Part shown: piece after piece, positions 53,083 through 62,893 of the stretch | Layout: each line of letters starts with the position of its first letter | Position numbering within the stretch: position 1 is the stretch's first letter | Notes under the pieces: generated by a model | Told to the model about the DNA's origin: nothing | The model's database searches: none | The model's input: only the letters and a program-made list of their open reading frames with translations | Source of the DNA: Sneathiella sedimenti | Lineage (GTDB): Bacteria > Pseudomonadota > Alphaproteobacteria > Sneathiellales > Sneathiellaceae | Direction of reading: 5' to 3' | NCBI RefSeq assembly: GCF_017313765.1 | Contig: NZ_JAFLNC010000005.1 | Span: forward strand, 310,001 to 374,000 | DNA: 64,000 bases | Translations under genes and position numbers: made by a program

Positions 53083-54790
53083 AGGTCTTAATCCCGGGTT
53101 CATCCTGATTTTCGGCGCCCTGCTGGTCCCGTTCACGAATGGGATCATCCGTTCTATTCTGCTCCTGACGCTGCCCGTCCTCGCGCTCGCACAGATTTAT
53201 ACCCTCGGGCTTGGCACCTGGGGCCAGTATGAATTTCTCGGTCTTTCAATCGAGTTGACCCGTATAGATCCCCTTGCGCGGATATTCGGCACTGTCTTCT
53301 GCCTGGCGGCTTTTATGGGCATGATCTATGCCCTACACGTGAAAGACACGGTCCAACATTTCGTTGCCCTGATCTATATCGGCTCCGCCATCGGCGCAGT
53401 CTTTGCCGGCGACATGGTGACGCTCTTCGTTTTCTGGGAGCTGACGGCAATATCCTCCGTCTTCCTGATCTGGGCAAGCCGGACGGAACGCGCCTACAAG
53501 GCGGGCATGCGGTACCTGATCATCCAGGTGTCCTCCGGCGTTATTCTGCTCGGCGGGATCATTCTCTACTATCAGGAAACCGGCTCGATCGCCTTCAACT
53601 ATATCGGGCTCACAGGCCTTGCGAGCGGATTGATACTGGTTGCCTTCGGCATCAAGAGCGCGTTTCCCTTCCTGCATAACTGGATGCAGGACGCCTATCC
53701 GGAAGCGACCGTCACCGGCACGGTGATCCTCTCCGCCTTTACGACGAAGCTTGCTATCTACACGCTGGCGCGGGCCTTTCCCGGAACGGATATCCTGATC
53801 CCGATCGGTGGCGCCATGACCGTCTTCCCGATCTTCTTTGCTGTTTTGGAGAACGATCTCCGGCGTGTCCTTGCCTACTCTCTCAATAACCAGCTTGGCT
53901 ATATGGTGATCGGCGTTGGCATCGGGACCGAACTTGCGATTAACGGTACCGCGGCCCATGCCTTCGCGCATATTATGTACAAGAGCCTGCTGTTCATGTC
54001 GATGGGCGCTGTCCTGTTCCGAACCGGCACGATCAAGGCGTCGGAATTAGGCGGGCTATACAAATCCATGCCCATAACAATGATCTTCTGTATCATTGGC
54101 GCCGTTTCCATTGCGGGATTCCCTCTGACCGGCGGGTTCGTCTCGAAGGCCATGATCCAGTCGGCGGCCGCAGACGGCGGCATGGTCGTGATCTGGCTTG
54201 TCATGCTGTTCGCCAGCGCCGGTGTGATGGACCATTCCGGCATCAAGGTGCCCTTCTTCACCTTCTTCGCCCATGACAGCGATATCCGGGTAAAGGAAGC
54301 GCCGAAGAACATGCTGTTTGCAATGGGATTTGCTGCGTTCTTCTGCATCGGGATCGGTGTCTTCCCAGGGCTGCTGTACGAACTGCTTCCCTATGAGCCG
54401 ACCTATCATCCCTACACAGCAGGTCATGTGATTACCTCACTGCAGCTCCTGTTCTTTGCCACGCTCGCCTTCGCACTCCTGATGCGCTACAAAATCTACC
54501 CGCCGGAGCTTCGGTCTACGAACCTCGATTTCGACTGGTTTTATCGCGTCCCGCTGAAATGGCTGGCCCTGTATACAGGCCGGTTGATCCTGATTGTCTG
54601 GAACTGGATCCTGGGTATTGCGAATAACATTGTCTACAGCGTCATTAATACAACGGCCAACACGCATGGAAACGGCAAGATCCTCGCACGGACAACGGCG
54701 TCTAGTACGGCGGTGATGATCATCGTGGCGGTGCTGGGCTTTGTTGTGGTGTTCTTCTACCGCTTCCTGCAGCAGCCGGTGCCAATGTAG
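53075..54790 (+). CDS. Mrp-type proton-conducting subunit D (third copy)
   Basis: A third NuoL/N-like protein of 571 residues, longer because of a C-terminal extension with two more membrane segments and an amphipathic helix (FDWFYRVPLKWLALYTGRLI). E122 in FVFWELTAISSV and K194 in FGIKSAFPFLHNWM are conserved. The ATG at 53075, after GAGGA, overlaps the small-protein stop; a start at 53063 would add four residues. It closes the operon. Confidence 0.92.
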   Translation: MIEGLNPGFILIFGALLVPFTNGIIRSILLLTLPVLALAQIYTLGLGTWGQYEFLGLSIELTRIDPLARIFGTVFCLAAFMGMIYALHVKDTVQHFVALIYIGSAIGAVFAGDMVTLFVFWELTAISSVFLIWASRTERAYKAGMRYLIIQVSSGVILLGGIILYYQETGSIAFNYIGLTGLASGLILVAFGIKSAFPFLHNWMQDAYPEATVTGTVILSAFTTKLAIYTLARAFPGTDILIPIGGAMTVFPIFFAVLENDLRRVLAYSLNNQLGYMVIGVGIGTELAINGTAAHAFAHIMYKSLLFMSMGAVLFRTGTIKASELGGLYKSMPITMIFCIIGAVSIAGFPLTGGFVSKAMIQSAAADGGMVVIWLVMLFASAGVMDHSGIKVPFFTFFAHDSDIRVKEAPKNMLFAMGFAAFFCIGIGVFPGLLYELLPYEPTYHPYTAGHVITSLQLLFFATLAFALLMRYKIYPPELRSTNLDFDWFYRVPLKWLALYTGRLILIVWNWILGIANNIVYSVINTTANTHGNGKILARTTASSTAVMIIVAVLGFVVVFFYRFLQQPVPM

Positions 54791-54796
54791 GTTTGG

Positions 54797-55408
54797 TCAA
54801 TTCAGGACGACATTATCCTTGGTGACAATCCGTTTCTTGGGCATCCATCGGGTGACGGAGCGTCCGTCGGCGGTAAAGCGGACCTCTTGTTTCTCGGTCG
54901 GGGCCGCCTCAAGGTTTGTCCGGCCGCCATCGCGAAATGACGGAACGGGTTGGGCAGGATCATTGCCGACACCCGGTGATGGTACCCCTTTCCGGTAGGC
55001 TGTAGCCATATCAGCGATCTGAATTTCCGAATTCCGTCCGCGCGCCATTGCCGAGCGGATCGCCGTATCCTTTGACAGAATAAAGTCCAGCTCCGTCTCG
55101 CCTTTGTCCTTGAACTCCGCATGAAAGGTAGAGAGATATCCCTCAACTTCTACGCTCGGCGTCAACGGATTGCTGACCTTGAGGTTATTCTCAAGCGCCA
55201 GGAATATATCCGGCTCAATCGGTCCGGCCGCGGTTGCGAGAAACGTTGCCGGCATTAGTTTTCTCTGCTTATGGGTCGCCGCATAAAGCGCCTGTGACAG
55301 ATAGAGAAGTTTCAGCAAAAAAGGCACATCAGACGCCTTGTCGGACGTCCAGCGTTGATTTTTCAGCCAGCAGAGAATGTCAAAAGTCGAGCGTGTCGCA
55401 GGGCGCAT
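54797..55408 (-). CDS. Panacea-like (DUF4065/SocA-type) protein
   Basis: A 203-residue soluble protein. TFDILCWLKNQRWTSDKASD and FLLKLLYLSQALYAATHKQ, then AAGPIEPDIFLALENN resemble the Panacea (SocA/GepA, DUF4065) antitoxin-like domain at about 5-105. The remainder is disordered and charged. Panacea domains act as antitoxins or chaperone-like adaptors; no toxin gene is adjacent. The ATG at 55408 is preferred to a TTG at 55444 without a usable ribosome-binding site. It converges on the Mrp operon. Confidence 0.7.
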   Translation of the reverse strand: MRPATRSTFDILCWLKNQRWTSDKASDVPFLLKLLYLSQALYAATHKQRKLMPATFLATAAGPIEPDIFLALENNLKVSNPLTPSVEVEGYLSTFHAEFKDKGETELDFILSKDTAIRSAMARGRNSEIQIADMATAYRKGVPSPGVGNDPAQPVPSFRDGGRTNLEAAPTEKQEVRFTADGRSVTRWMPKKRIVTKDNVVLN

Positions 55409-55622
55409 ATATCTGGTCCCGTTAAGTTTTTTTATATGGCCCAACCTACGAGGTAATGGTTAATCCCCGCTTAATAAAAAGCCGACTTCGTTGTCTTAAT
55501 GTCACAAAAAATTGCAATTAACCCAAAGTAACCGGACACACTACCTTTAGACGAATAAATATGTTGTAAAATCTCTGTATATAATTTATTTCTGCGCGGC
55601 CATTTTTTGACCGAGAGGCGAA

Positions 55623-56123
55623 ATGTTGATGACGGATTTTACCACATCTCTTGACGAGATTACCCACCCGGCGCTGGTTGATCTGGTGAAATACTGGCAA
55701 CAACTCGACCCTGCGCCGACAATACCAAACCGCCAGCAGTTCAATCCCGTCGATATCCCGCATTGCCTTCGGCACATCGTCCTTTTTGATGTTGGTACCG
55801 ACAGGCCAAGATATTACATCCGTCTCGCTGGCTCACTGGTCAATCCCGTCTATCAAAAATCCATAACCGGGCAATATCTCGAAAACATTCTAGACGAGCA
55901 GGACCGCGAGAAGATTATCGCCCAGTTCGACTACACGGTTACCCATCAGCAGCCAACATACATGGCCAGTTCGGCCCGCACCCCCTCTGATCAGAATCTA
56001 AATTATGAGCGTGTTGTGCTGCCCCTGACGACAAGCGGCGACAAGGCAGACAAGTTACTGGTGGGCATAAATTTTTTCAATGTCAGGCACCATCTGATAG
56101 ACCGCCCGAGATTCAAATTGTAG
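55623..56123 (+). CDS. PAS-domain protein of the PAS_5 type
   Basis: A 166-residue protein. Its whole length fits the PAS_5 family: LVDLVKYWQQLDPAPTIPNR, HCLRHIVLFDV, YYIRLAGSLV, and YMASSARTPSDQ. It has no output domain, so it would act as a sensor or adaptor. GAGAGGCGAA precedes the ATG. It is isolated between the Panacea-like gene and coxG. Confidence 0.85.
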   Translation: MLMTDFTTSLDEITHPALVDLVKYWQQLDPAPTIPNRQQFNPVDIPHCLRHIVLFDVGTDRPRYYIRLAGSLVNPVYQKSITGQYLENILDEQDREKIIAQFDYTVTHQQPTYMASSARTPSDQNLNYERVVLPLTTSGDKADKLLVGINFFNVRHHLIDRPRFKL

Positions 56124-56205
56124 GCCCCGATAACGGGCTTGCTCTTCCTGTTCTTCATGGAGTAGGCTAGATGTAATCAATCAAGTCAACGTCGGGAGAG
56201 ATACC

Positions 56206-56850
56206 ATGCAAATGAGCGGTGAGGAACTTATCAACGCCTCACGGGCGGAGGTCTGGGACGCGTTGAACGATCCCGAAATTCTGCGCCAGTCAATCCCTGG
56301 ATGCCAGTCTGTCGAAAAGGTGAGCGACACGGAATTTACCGCAACAGTAAAGGTCAAGGTAGGCCCCGTCTCCGCCAACTTCAAAGGCAATGTAACGTTA
56401 AGCAATATTGATGCCCCGAACGGCTATACCATTACCGGAGAGGGTAAGGGCGGCGCGGCGGGCTTTGGCAAGGGCAGCGCGGATATTTCCCTGAAAGACG
56501 GCGATAACGGTACTTTGCTCTCCTATGACGTTAACGCGTCCGTCGGCGGAAAAATGGCGCAGATCGGCTCCCGCCTGATAGATGGCACGGCAAAGAAGCT
56601 GGCGTCCGAATTTTTCACAAAATTCAATGAAATTGTCAGTTCCGGCCATCAAGAACCTGAGGTTGAACATTTGGTGGCTGAGGAAACTCCCGCCAGCGAA
56701 GCCCCTGTCCCTGAAGCAGGTGCGCAGGCAAAGGCATCATCGCCCCCGCGTGCAGAGAAAGCCGCCTCACCCGACTGGATGCGGCCCGCGATCCTGATTC
56801 CGCTGGGGATTATAGCTGCCATCATACTGTTCTATCTTGCCGGCGACTGA
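56206..56850 (+). CDS. coxG: CoxG-like membrane-anchored SRPBCC protein
   Basis: A 214-residue protein with an SRPBCC/CoxG domain at about 1-145 (INASRAEVWDALNDPEILRQ, GCQSVEKVSDTEF), then a Pro/Ala/Glu-rich linker and a C-terminal membrane anchor (AILIPLGIIAAIILFYLAG). CoxG proteins help hold or mature molybdenum hydroxylases at the membrane. GGGAGAG precedes the ATG. It lies 147 bases before coxS. Confidence 0.9.
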   Translation: MQMSGEELINASRAEVWDALNDPEILRQSIPGCQSVEKVSDTEFTATVKVKVGPVSANFKGNVTLSNIDAPNGYTITGEGKGGAAGFGKGSADISLKDGDNGTLLSYDVNASVGGKMAQIGSRLIDGTAKKLASEFFTKFNEIVSSGHQEPEVEHLVAEETPASEAPVPEAGAQAKASSPPRAEKAASPDWMRPAILIPLGIIAAIILFYLAGD

Positions 56851-56909
56851 TTTTAATCTTTGAAAAGCCTTTACAGCTATTGACGTCGCGCTAGATCAGT
56901 TGGAAACTC

Positions 56910-56921
56910 TTATTCGAATAA
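56910..56921. promoter_or_regulatory. Twelve-base palindrome upstream of coxS
   Basis: TTATTCGAATAA is perfectly symmetric and lies about 77 bases before coxS, in the only non-coding stretch between coxG and the main cox genes. It is a candidate operator for coxSLM; the regulator is unknown. Confidence 0.35.
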
Positions 56922-56997
56922 AACGAAAGTTCTGTATTTCAGTCTGGCACATCGAAACGAACTCAAACAAAACGTTAGATCAAGGGAGGAAGATCAT

Positions 56998-57465
56998 ATG
57001 ACAACCGTTAACATGACGGTGAACGGGAAAAAGGTTAGCGCCGATGTTGCGCCCAACACCCTGCTCGTTCAATTTATCCGTGAAAATCTCCGACTGACCG
57101 GCACTCACGTTGGTTGTGATACCAGCCAGTGCGGTGCCTGCACCGTTCATGTCGACGGTGATAGTGTCAAATCCTGTACGATGCTGGCGGTTCAGGCTGA
57201 CGGCGCGGAGGTCACCACCATTGAAGGTCTGGCGAAGAATGGCGAGTTGCATCCGATGCAGGCCGCCTTCAAGGAAAACCACGGCCTGCAGTGCGGCTTT
57301 TGCACTCCCGGCATGATCATGAGCGCGGTTGACCTTGTAAAGCGCAACCCGAACCCTTCCGAGGAGACAATCAGGACCGAGCTTGAGGGCAATATCTGCC
57401 GATGCACGGGCTATCATAACATTGTCAAATCAGTCAAAGCAGCAGCGGAGAATATGGGAGGGTGA
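56998..57465 (+). CDS. coxS: Molybdenum hydroxylase small (2Fe-2S) subunit, CoxS
   Basis: Electron-transfer subunit of 155 residues holding two [2Fe-2S] clusters. The plant-type cluster is bound by C40, C45, C48 and C60 ([12 protein letters not shown]); the second by C99, C102, C134 and C136 ([19 protein letters not shown]). GGGAGG lies before the ATG. The gene order coxS-coxL-coxM is that of form II clusters. Confidence 0.95.
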   Translation: MTTVNMTVNGKKVSADVAPNTLLVQFIRENLRLTGTHVGCDTSQCGACTVHVDGDSVKSCTMLAVQADGAEVTTIEGLAKNGELHPMQAAFKENHGLQCGFCTPGMIMSAVDLVKRNPNPSEETIRTELEGNICRCTGYHNIVKSVKAAAENMGG

Positions 57466-57468
57466 TCA

Positions 57469-59820
57469 ATGTCTGTCGAAAATGGAATTGGCGCCTCAGT
57501 CAGGCGTAAGGAAGACCAACGGTTTATAACCGGCAACGGCCACTATCTGGACGATATCAACAGGGTTGGGCAGGCCTACGGCTATTTTCTGCGCTCGCCC
57601 TATGCGTTTGCCAAAATCAAGAATATTGACCTGAGCGCAGCCAAGGCAGCACCGGGGGTTGTCGATATCTTCACAGGCGCGGATATGGTTGCCGATGGGA
57701 TTGGCGGCCTGATCTGCGGCTGGGGCATTACCAGCAAGGACGGCTCGCCCCATAACGCCCCTCCCCATAACAGCCTCGCCGTTGATGCGGTCCGGCATGT
57801 CGGGGACCAGGTTGCCTTCGTGATTGCCGAAAGCCTGCAGCAGGCAAAAGACGCCGCAGAGCTGATAGAGGTAGATTACGAGGTTTTAACCCCCGTTACA
57901 AACATTTCCAAAGCCTTGGATTCAGGCGCTCCACAGATACATGACGAAGCGCCCGGAAACCTCTGTTATGACTGGGAATTGGGTGACAAGGCGGCGGTGG
58001 ATGCCGCCTTTGCCAATGCGGCTCATGTCTCGAAGATTGACGTGGTGAACAACCGTCTTTCGCCGAACCCGATGGAACCACGTGCCGCCCTCGGCGAGTA
58101 TGACGCAGGCAGTGGGGAGCTGACCCTTCACACGACCAGCCAGAATCCCCATGTCGCCCGCCTGATCATGTCAGCTTTCCTGGGCATCGCGCCTGAGAAC
58201 AAGCTGCGCGTGATCGCCCCAGATGTGGGCGGTGGCTTCGGCAGCAAGATTTTTGTCTATGCCGAGGAAACGACGACCATCTGGGCAGCCCGGAAAATCA
58301 ACCGTCCCGTCAAATGGACGGCCGATCGATCCGAAGCATTCCTCACGGACGCCCATGGCCGCGATCATGTCACTCATGCGGAACTGGCAACGGACAGTGA
58401 CGGCAAGATCCTGGCGTTCCGGGTCTCGACCCAGGCGAATATGGGGGCTTATCTCTCGACCTTCGCCAGTGCCGTGCCAACCTATCTTTACGGAACTCTC
58501 TTAAGTGGTCAGTACAAAATCCCGAGCATCTATTGCGAGGTGCAGGCCGGGTTCACCAACACGACGCCGGTGGATGCCTATCGCGGCGCCGGCCGGCCGG
58601 AGGCCACCTACGTTGTCGAACGCATGATGGATACGGCAGCGCGGGACCTCAAGATGGATCCCACGGAATTCCGCCTTAAAAACTTTATCCAGCCGGATGC
58701 CTATCCGTATGAGACACCGGTCATCATGACCTATGACTCAGGCGATTATCCCCTTGCCATGAATATGGCGAAGGACATGATCGACTATAACGGATTTGCC
58801 GCCCGCAAGGCCCAGTCAGAGGCCAATGGCAAGATCCGCGGTATCGGCGTCGCCGCCTATATCGAGGCCTGCGGCATTGCCCCTTCTGCGGCCGTCGGCT
58901 CGCTCGGGGCCGGCGTGGGTCTCTGGGAATCAGCAGAGGTTCGCTTCAACCCGACAGGCAGCGTGACAGTCTTTACCGGCAGTCACAGCCATGGACAGGG
59001 CCATGAAACAACTTTCGCCCAGATTATCTCCGACAAGCTCGGCGTGCCGATCGAAAGTGTCGAGGTGGTGCATGGTGACACCAGCAAGGTGCCCTTCGGA
59101 ATGGGCACCTATGGGTCCCGTTCCCTCGCCGTCGGCGGATCAGCCATAGTGAAAGCCATCGACAAGATCGTCGAGAAATCGAAGAAGATTGCCGCCCACC
59201 TCATGGAAGCCTCGGTCGAGGATATCGAGCATGAACATGGCGTCTTCTCGGTCGCCGGGACAGACAAGAAACTGACCATGGGCGAGATCGCCTTTGCGGC
59301 CTATGTCCCGCATAATTATCCCGCGGATCTGGAGCCGGGCATGGCGGAAAATGCCTTCTATGACCCGCTCAACTTCACTTTCCCGGCGGGGACCCATATT
59401 GCGGAAGTCGAGATTGATCCGGCGACAGGCGTTGTCGACATTGTCGACTGGGCGGCCGCAGATGACTTCGGCAATATCATCAACCCAATGATCGTTGAAG
59501 GGCAGGTTCATGGCGGTGTCGCACAAGGCATTGGTCAGGCGCTGCTTGAAGGCGTGGTCTATGACGATGAAAGCGGACAGCTTCTCACTGGTTCCTACAT
59601 GGATTACTGCATGCCACGGGCCGATGATCTTCCGAGTTTCCGCATCGCTACGACGAACACCCCCTGCCCCAGCAATCCGCTGGGCGTCAAGGGGTGCGGC
59701 GAGGCGGGCGCCATCGCGGCCCCCGCGGCCCTTATGAACGCTATCGTCAATGCGTTGGGTAAAGATATTGATATGCCGGCGACGCCTGAAAAGGTCTGGC
59801 GCGCCATCAACAGCAACTAA
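57469..59820 (+). CDS. coxL: Molybdenum hydroxylase large subunit, form II CoxL type
   Basis: Molybdopterin-cytosine-dinucleotide-binding catalytic subunit of 783 residues. The active-site loop at about 370-376 is AYRGAGR, the form II signature; the true CO dehydrogenase form I has AYRCSFR with a cysteine that carries copper. E745 in GCGEAG matches the catalytic base of the hydroxylase family. [14 protein letters not shown] and [13 protein letters not shown] are cofactor motifs. Without the form I loop, CO oxidation is not assured; another small substrate, such as an aldehyde or purine-like compound, is possible. Confidence 0.93.
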   Translation: MSVENGIGASVRRKEDQRFITGNGHYLDDINRVGQAYGYFLRSPYAFAKIKNIDLSAAKAAPGVVDIFTGADMVADGIGGLICGWGITSKDGSPHNAPPHNSLAVDAVRHVGDQVAFVIAESLQQAKDAAELIEVDYEVLTPVTNISKALDSGAPQIHDEAPGNLCYDWELGDKAAVDAAFANAAHVSKIDVVNNRLSPNPMEPRAALGEYDAGSGELTLHTTSQNPHVARLIMSAFLGIAPENKLRVIAPDVGGGFGSKIFVYAEETTTIWAARKINRPVKWTADRSEAFLTDAHGRDHVTHAELATDSDGKILAFRVSTQANMGAYLSTFASAVPTYLYGTLLSGQYKIPSIYCEVQAGFTNTTPVDAYRGAGRPEATYVVERMMDTAARDLKMDPTEFRLKNFIQPDAYPYETPVIMTYDSGDYPLAMNMAKDMIDYNGFAARKAQSEANGKIRGIGVAAYIEACGIAPSAAVGSLGAGVGLWESAEVRFNPTGSVTVFTGSHSHGQGHETTFAQIISDKLGVPIESVEVVHGDTSKVPFGMGTYGSRSLAVGGSAIVKAIDKIVEKSKKIAAHLMEASVEDIEHEHGVFSVAGTDKKLTMGEIAFAAYVPHNYPADLEPGMAENAFYDPLNFTFPAGTHIAEVEIDPATGVVDIVDWAAADDFGNIINPMIVEGQVHGGVAQGIGQALLEGVVYDDESGQLLTGSYMDYCMPRADDLPSFRIATTNTPCPSNPLGVKGCGEAGAIAAPAALMNAIVNALGKDIDMPATPEKVWRAINSN

Positions 59821-59834
59821 GAAGGGACCAACCC

Positions 59835-60623
59835 ATGTATTCATTCGATTATGAACGCCCTTCGGGGGTAAATGAGGCAGTTTCCGCCATTGGTGAAGAC
59901 GACAAGTTTCTGGCCGGCGGCCAGACCTTGCTGCCGACCCTTAAGCTCCGTCTTGCGCAGGCGGGGAAGCTGGTTGATCTTGGCGGGATTGCGGAACTTA
60001 AAGGTATCAGCGTCAGCGGGTCAGAGGTTTCCATCGGTGCCATGACCCGTCATGTTGATGTCGCCAATTCAGCAGATGTCAAATCCGCTATCCCTGCCCT
60101 TAGCTATCTTGCCAGCCATATTGGCGATGCACAGGTGCGAAACCGGGGCACGATTGGCGGCTCCATCTCTAACAATGATCCGGCGGCGGATTATCCGGCA
60201 GCCCTTGTAGGACTTGGTGCAACGGTTCACACCAACAAGCGCAGCCTCTCGGCGGAGGATTTCTTTGTCGACCTTTTTGAGACTGCGCTGGAAGAGGATG
60301 AACTGGTCACCAAGGTCACCTTCCCCATTCCCGAGAAGGCGGGGTATGCTAAGTTTCCAAACCCGGCGTCCCGTTATGCCCTAACCGGCGTCTTCGTCGC
60401 GAAAACGGCGCAAGGCGTGCGCGTTGCGGTCACCGGCGCAGGTCCATGCGTGTTCCGCCAGACGGATATGGAAGCTGCGTTATCCAGTAACTTTTCAGCG
60501 GACGCACTATCGGGCATCAAGACCGAGGCATCGGGCCTGAGTGCCGATATCCATGCCTCCGCCGACTACCGGGCAAACCTGATCTCCGTCATGGCGGCGC
60601 GGGCGGTTAAGGCCGCGTCATAA
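59835..60623 (+). CDS. coxM: Molybdenum hydroxylase medium FAD subunit, CoxM
   Basis: FAD-binding subunit of 262 residues. FLAGGQTLLPTLKLRLAQ and RGTIGGSISNNDPAADYPAA are the flavin-binding motifs, followed by the C-terminal dehydrogenase domain. It transfers electrons from CoxL via CoxS to its FAD. An interval of 14 bases separates it from coxL. Confidence 0.94.
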   Translation: MYSFDYERPSGVNEAVSAIGEDDKFLAGGQTLLPTLKLRLAQAGKLVDLGGIAELKGISVSGSEVSIGAMTRHVDVANSADVKSAIPALSYLASHIGDAQVRNRGTIGGSISNNDPAADYPAALVGLGATVHTNKRSLSAEDFFVDLFETALEEDELVTKVTFPIPEKAGYAKFPNPASRYALTGVFVAKTAQGVRVAVTGAGPCVFRQTDMEAALSSNFSADALSGIKTEASGLSADIHASADYRANLISVMAARAVKAAS

Positions 60624-60650
60624 TCTACCCCGGTAATGCGGACAGCGACT

Positions 60651-60676
60651 AAAGGGGAAGTTTTGGCTTCCCCTTT
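60651..60676 (+). terminator. Hairpin after coxM
   Basis: AAAGGGGAAG-ttttgg-CTTCCCCTTT is a perfect ten-base stem, with only three T residues at the end. It may partly end transcripts after coxM, leaving the later maturation genes at lower level. Confidence 0.55.
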
Positions 60677-60758
60677 CCACTTTAATCCCCATTTCCCCAA
60701 TTCGGGGTCAAGTTTCCGGCGCAACCAGGATTAAGTAACCAAGGAAAATCCGACGATC

Positions 60759-61676
60759 ATGACAAATGTCCAACCGCAATCCATCGATGCCGTACAGGAC
60801 CTGTTACAAAACGCTAATTATGTGGCGGATCGCAGCCTGGCCACTGTCCTCTTTCTGTCGCTCAAAATGGGGCGTCCGCTGTTTCTGGAAGGGGAAGCCG
60901 GGGTTGGCAAGACGGAAATCGCCAAGGTGCTGGCGGAACAGCTGGGGCGCCCGTTGATCCGGCTGCAATGCTATGAAGGCCTCGACGTCAGTTCCGCCGT
61001 CTATGAGTGGGACTATGCCCGCCAGATGATCGAGATCCGGCTGGCAGAGGCAACCGAAACGGCCGACCGTGACCGCCTCAGCAGTGATATTTTCTCGGAA
61101 AAATTTCTGATCAAGCGGCCGCTTCTGAAGGCCCTGGAAAGCACTGTCGGCGGGGCGCCTGTCCTGTTGATCGATGAGCTGGACCGGACTGACGAGCCGT
61201 TTGAGGCGTTCCTGCTCGAGGTTCTTTCAGACTTCCAGGTGACGATCCCGGAGTTTGGCACCATCAAGGCGAAGGAGCCGCCGATTGTCGTTATCACATC
61301 GAACCGGACGCGGGAGATTCATGACGCGCTGAAGCGCCGCTGTCTCTATCACTGGGTCGATTATCCAAATGCAGCGCGCGAAAAGGAAATCATCACCCGG
61401 AAAATCCCCGGTGTGGAGGAACGCCTGTCAGAGCAGATCGTGCTGTTCATTCAGGAACTGAGAAAAGACCCCAATCTGTTCAAGCTGCCGGGCGTCGCGG
61501 AAACGCTGGACTGGACCAATGCGCTCAAGGAACTCGATATCATCTCCCTCGATCCGGATGTCATCAATGACACCCTCGGTGTGCTCCTTAAATATCAGGA
61601 CGATATCGTGAAAATTCAGGGCAGCGAGGCCGCCGACATCATCCAGAAAATCAACACGGAGTTGGAAGCCACATGA
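60759..61676 (+). CDS. coxD: MoxR-type AAA ATPase, CoxD-like
   Basis: AAA ATPase of 305 residues. Walker A is GEAGVGKT at about 45-52, Walker B VLLIDELDRTDEP, and the arginine-finger segment TSNRTREIHDALKRR. MoxR proteins with a VWA partner mature metal centres; CoxD of Oligotropha helps insert sulfur and copper. It overlaps coxE by four bases. Confidence 0.93.
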   Translation: MTNVQPQSIDAVQDLLQNANYVADRSLATVLFLSLKMGRPLFLEGEAGVGKTEIAKVLAEQLGRPLIRLQCYEGLDVSSAVYEWDYARQMIEIRLAEATETADRDRLSSDIFSEKFLIKRPLLKALESTVGGAPVLLIDELDRTDEPFEAFLLEVLSDFQVTIPEFGTIKAKEPPIVVITSNRTREIHDALKRRCLYHWVDYPNAAREKEIITRKIPGVEERLSEQIVLFIQELRKDPNLFKLPGVAETLDWTNALKELDIISLDPDVINDTLGVLLKYQDDIVKIQGSEAADIIQKINTELEAT

Positions 61677-62893
61677 AGGACCCGGCGGCACATACCGGCG
61701 GCACTTTCGCGGAAAACATCATGCATTTCGCGCGAACGCTACGCCGGGCCGGGCTGCCTGTCGGTCCCGGTCGGGTAATGGAGGCGATCCGCGCGGTAGA
61801 GGTGGCCGGCATTCGCCGCCGCGATGATTTTTACTGGACCCTGCATTCGGTTTTCGTCAACCGCCGCGATCAATGGGATATCTTCGATCAGGCGTTTCAC
61901 GTTTTCTGGCGTAATCCGGAGCTCCTGAAGAAGATGATGGATATGATGCTGCCGACGACTTTTCTCGACAGTACCAAGCGCGATGATCAACCAGAGTTAA
62001 ACCGGCGTCTTTCCGAGGCCCTGGCCCCCTCTCCCGCTGCTGACTCCGACCAGGAAAGCGAGCAAGAGGAAGTGGAGATAAACGCGACCCTCACCGCCTC
62101 GGATAATGAACTCCTGCAGTCCAAGGACTTCGAAAGCATGAGCAGGGAAGAAATGGAGGAAGCCAAAAAGGTCATGGCCACCATGCGTATGCCGATCATG
62201 GAAGTAAAAACGCGCCGCCATCAGGCGGATTTTCATGGTGGTGTGATCGATATGCGCCGAACCATGCGCGCGAGCCTTCGAAGCGGTGGGGCCAGCATTC
62301 CGCTGCGCTTCAAATCCCGCGTGACGCGGCATCCTCCCCTGATCATCCTCTGCGATATTTCGGGATCCATGGCGCAGTACAGCCGGATGCTGCTGCATTT
62401 CATGCACGCACTCACCAACGACCGCGATCGCGTCCATACATTTGTATTTGGTACGCGGCTGACTAATATAACAAGATACATGCGCTATCGGGATGTGGAT
62501 GCGGCACTAGATGCGGTCAGCGAAAAAGTGGAGGACTGGTCCGGCGGCACCCGTATCGGCGCAACGGTGAAGGAATTCAACAAGTTCTGGTCGCGCCGTG
62601 TTCTTGGACAGGGGGCGGTGGTGCTCCTCATTTCCGACGGGCTCGACCGGGACGCAGGAGAAGGATTAGGCGTTGAGATGGAACGGCTGCATAAATCCTG
62701 CAGACAACTGATCTGGCTGAACCCCCTGCTCCGCTATCAGGGGTTTGAGCCACGCTCCAAGGGCGTCAAGGCGATCCTGCCCCATGTCGATCAGTTTCGG
62801 ACGGTCCATAATCTCAACAGCCTGCGGGACCTCGCTGATATCCTGTCAAATCCTTTGGGCGCGCAACCTGAGAAGAGGAGTTTTGCAGCATGA
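61673..62893 (+). CDS. coxE: VWA-domain protein, CoxE-like
   Basis: A 406-residue partner of the MoxR ATPase. The C-terminal von Willebrand A domain begins near 220; MIDAS motif DISGS at 228-232 in ILCDISGSMAQ, with further conserved TRIGATVKEF and ISDGLDRDA. The N-terminal half is helical. In CODH clusters CoxD and CoxE act together in maturation. It overlaps coxD and xdhC-N in ATGA junctions. Confidence 0.92.
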   Translation: MKDPAAHTGGTFAENIMHFARTLRRAGLPVGPGRVMEAIRAVEVAGIRRRDDFYWTLHSVFVNRRDQWDIFDQAFHVFWRNPELLKKMMDMMLPTTFLDSTKRDDQPELNRRLSEALAPSPAADSDQESEQEEVEINATLTASDNELLQSKDFESMSREEMEEAKKVMATMRMPIMEVKTRRHQADFHGGVIDMRRTMRASLRSGGASIPLRFKSRVTRHPPLIILCDISGSMAQYSRMLLHFMHALTNDRDRVHTFVFGTRLTNITRYMRYRDVDAALDAVSEKVEDWSGGTRIGATVKEFNKFWSRRVLGQGAVVLLISDGLDRDAGEGLGVEMERLHKSCRQLIWLNPLLRYQGFEPRSKGVKAILPHVDQFRTVHNLNSLRDLADILSNPLGAQPEKRSFAA

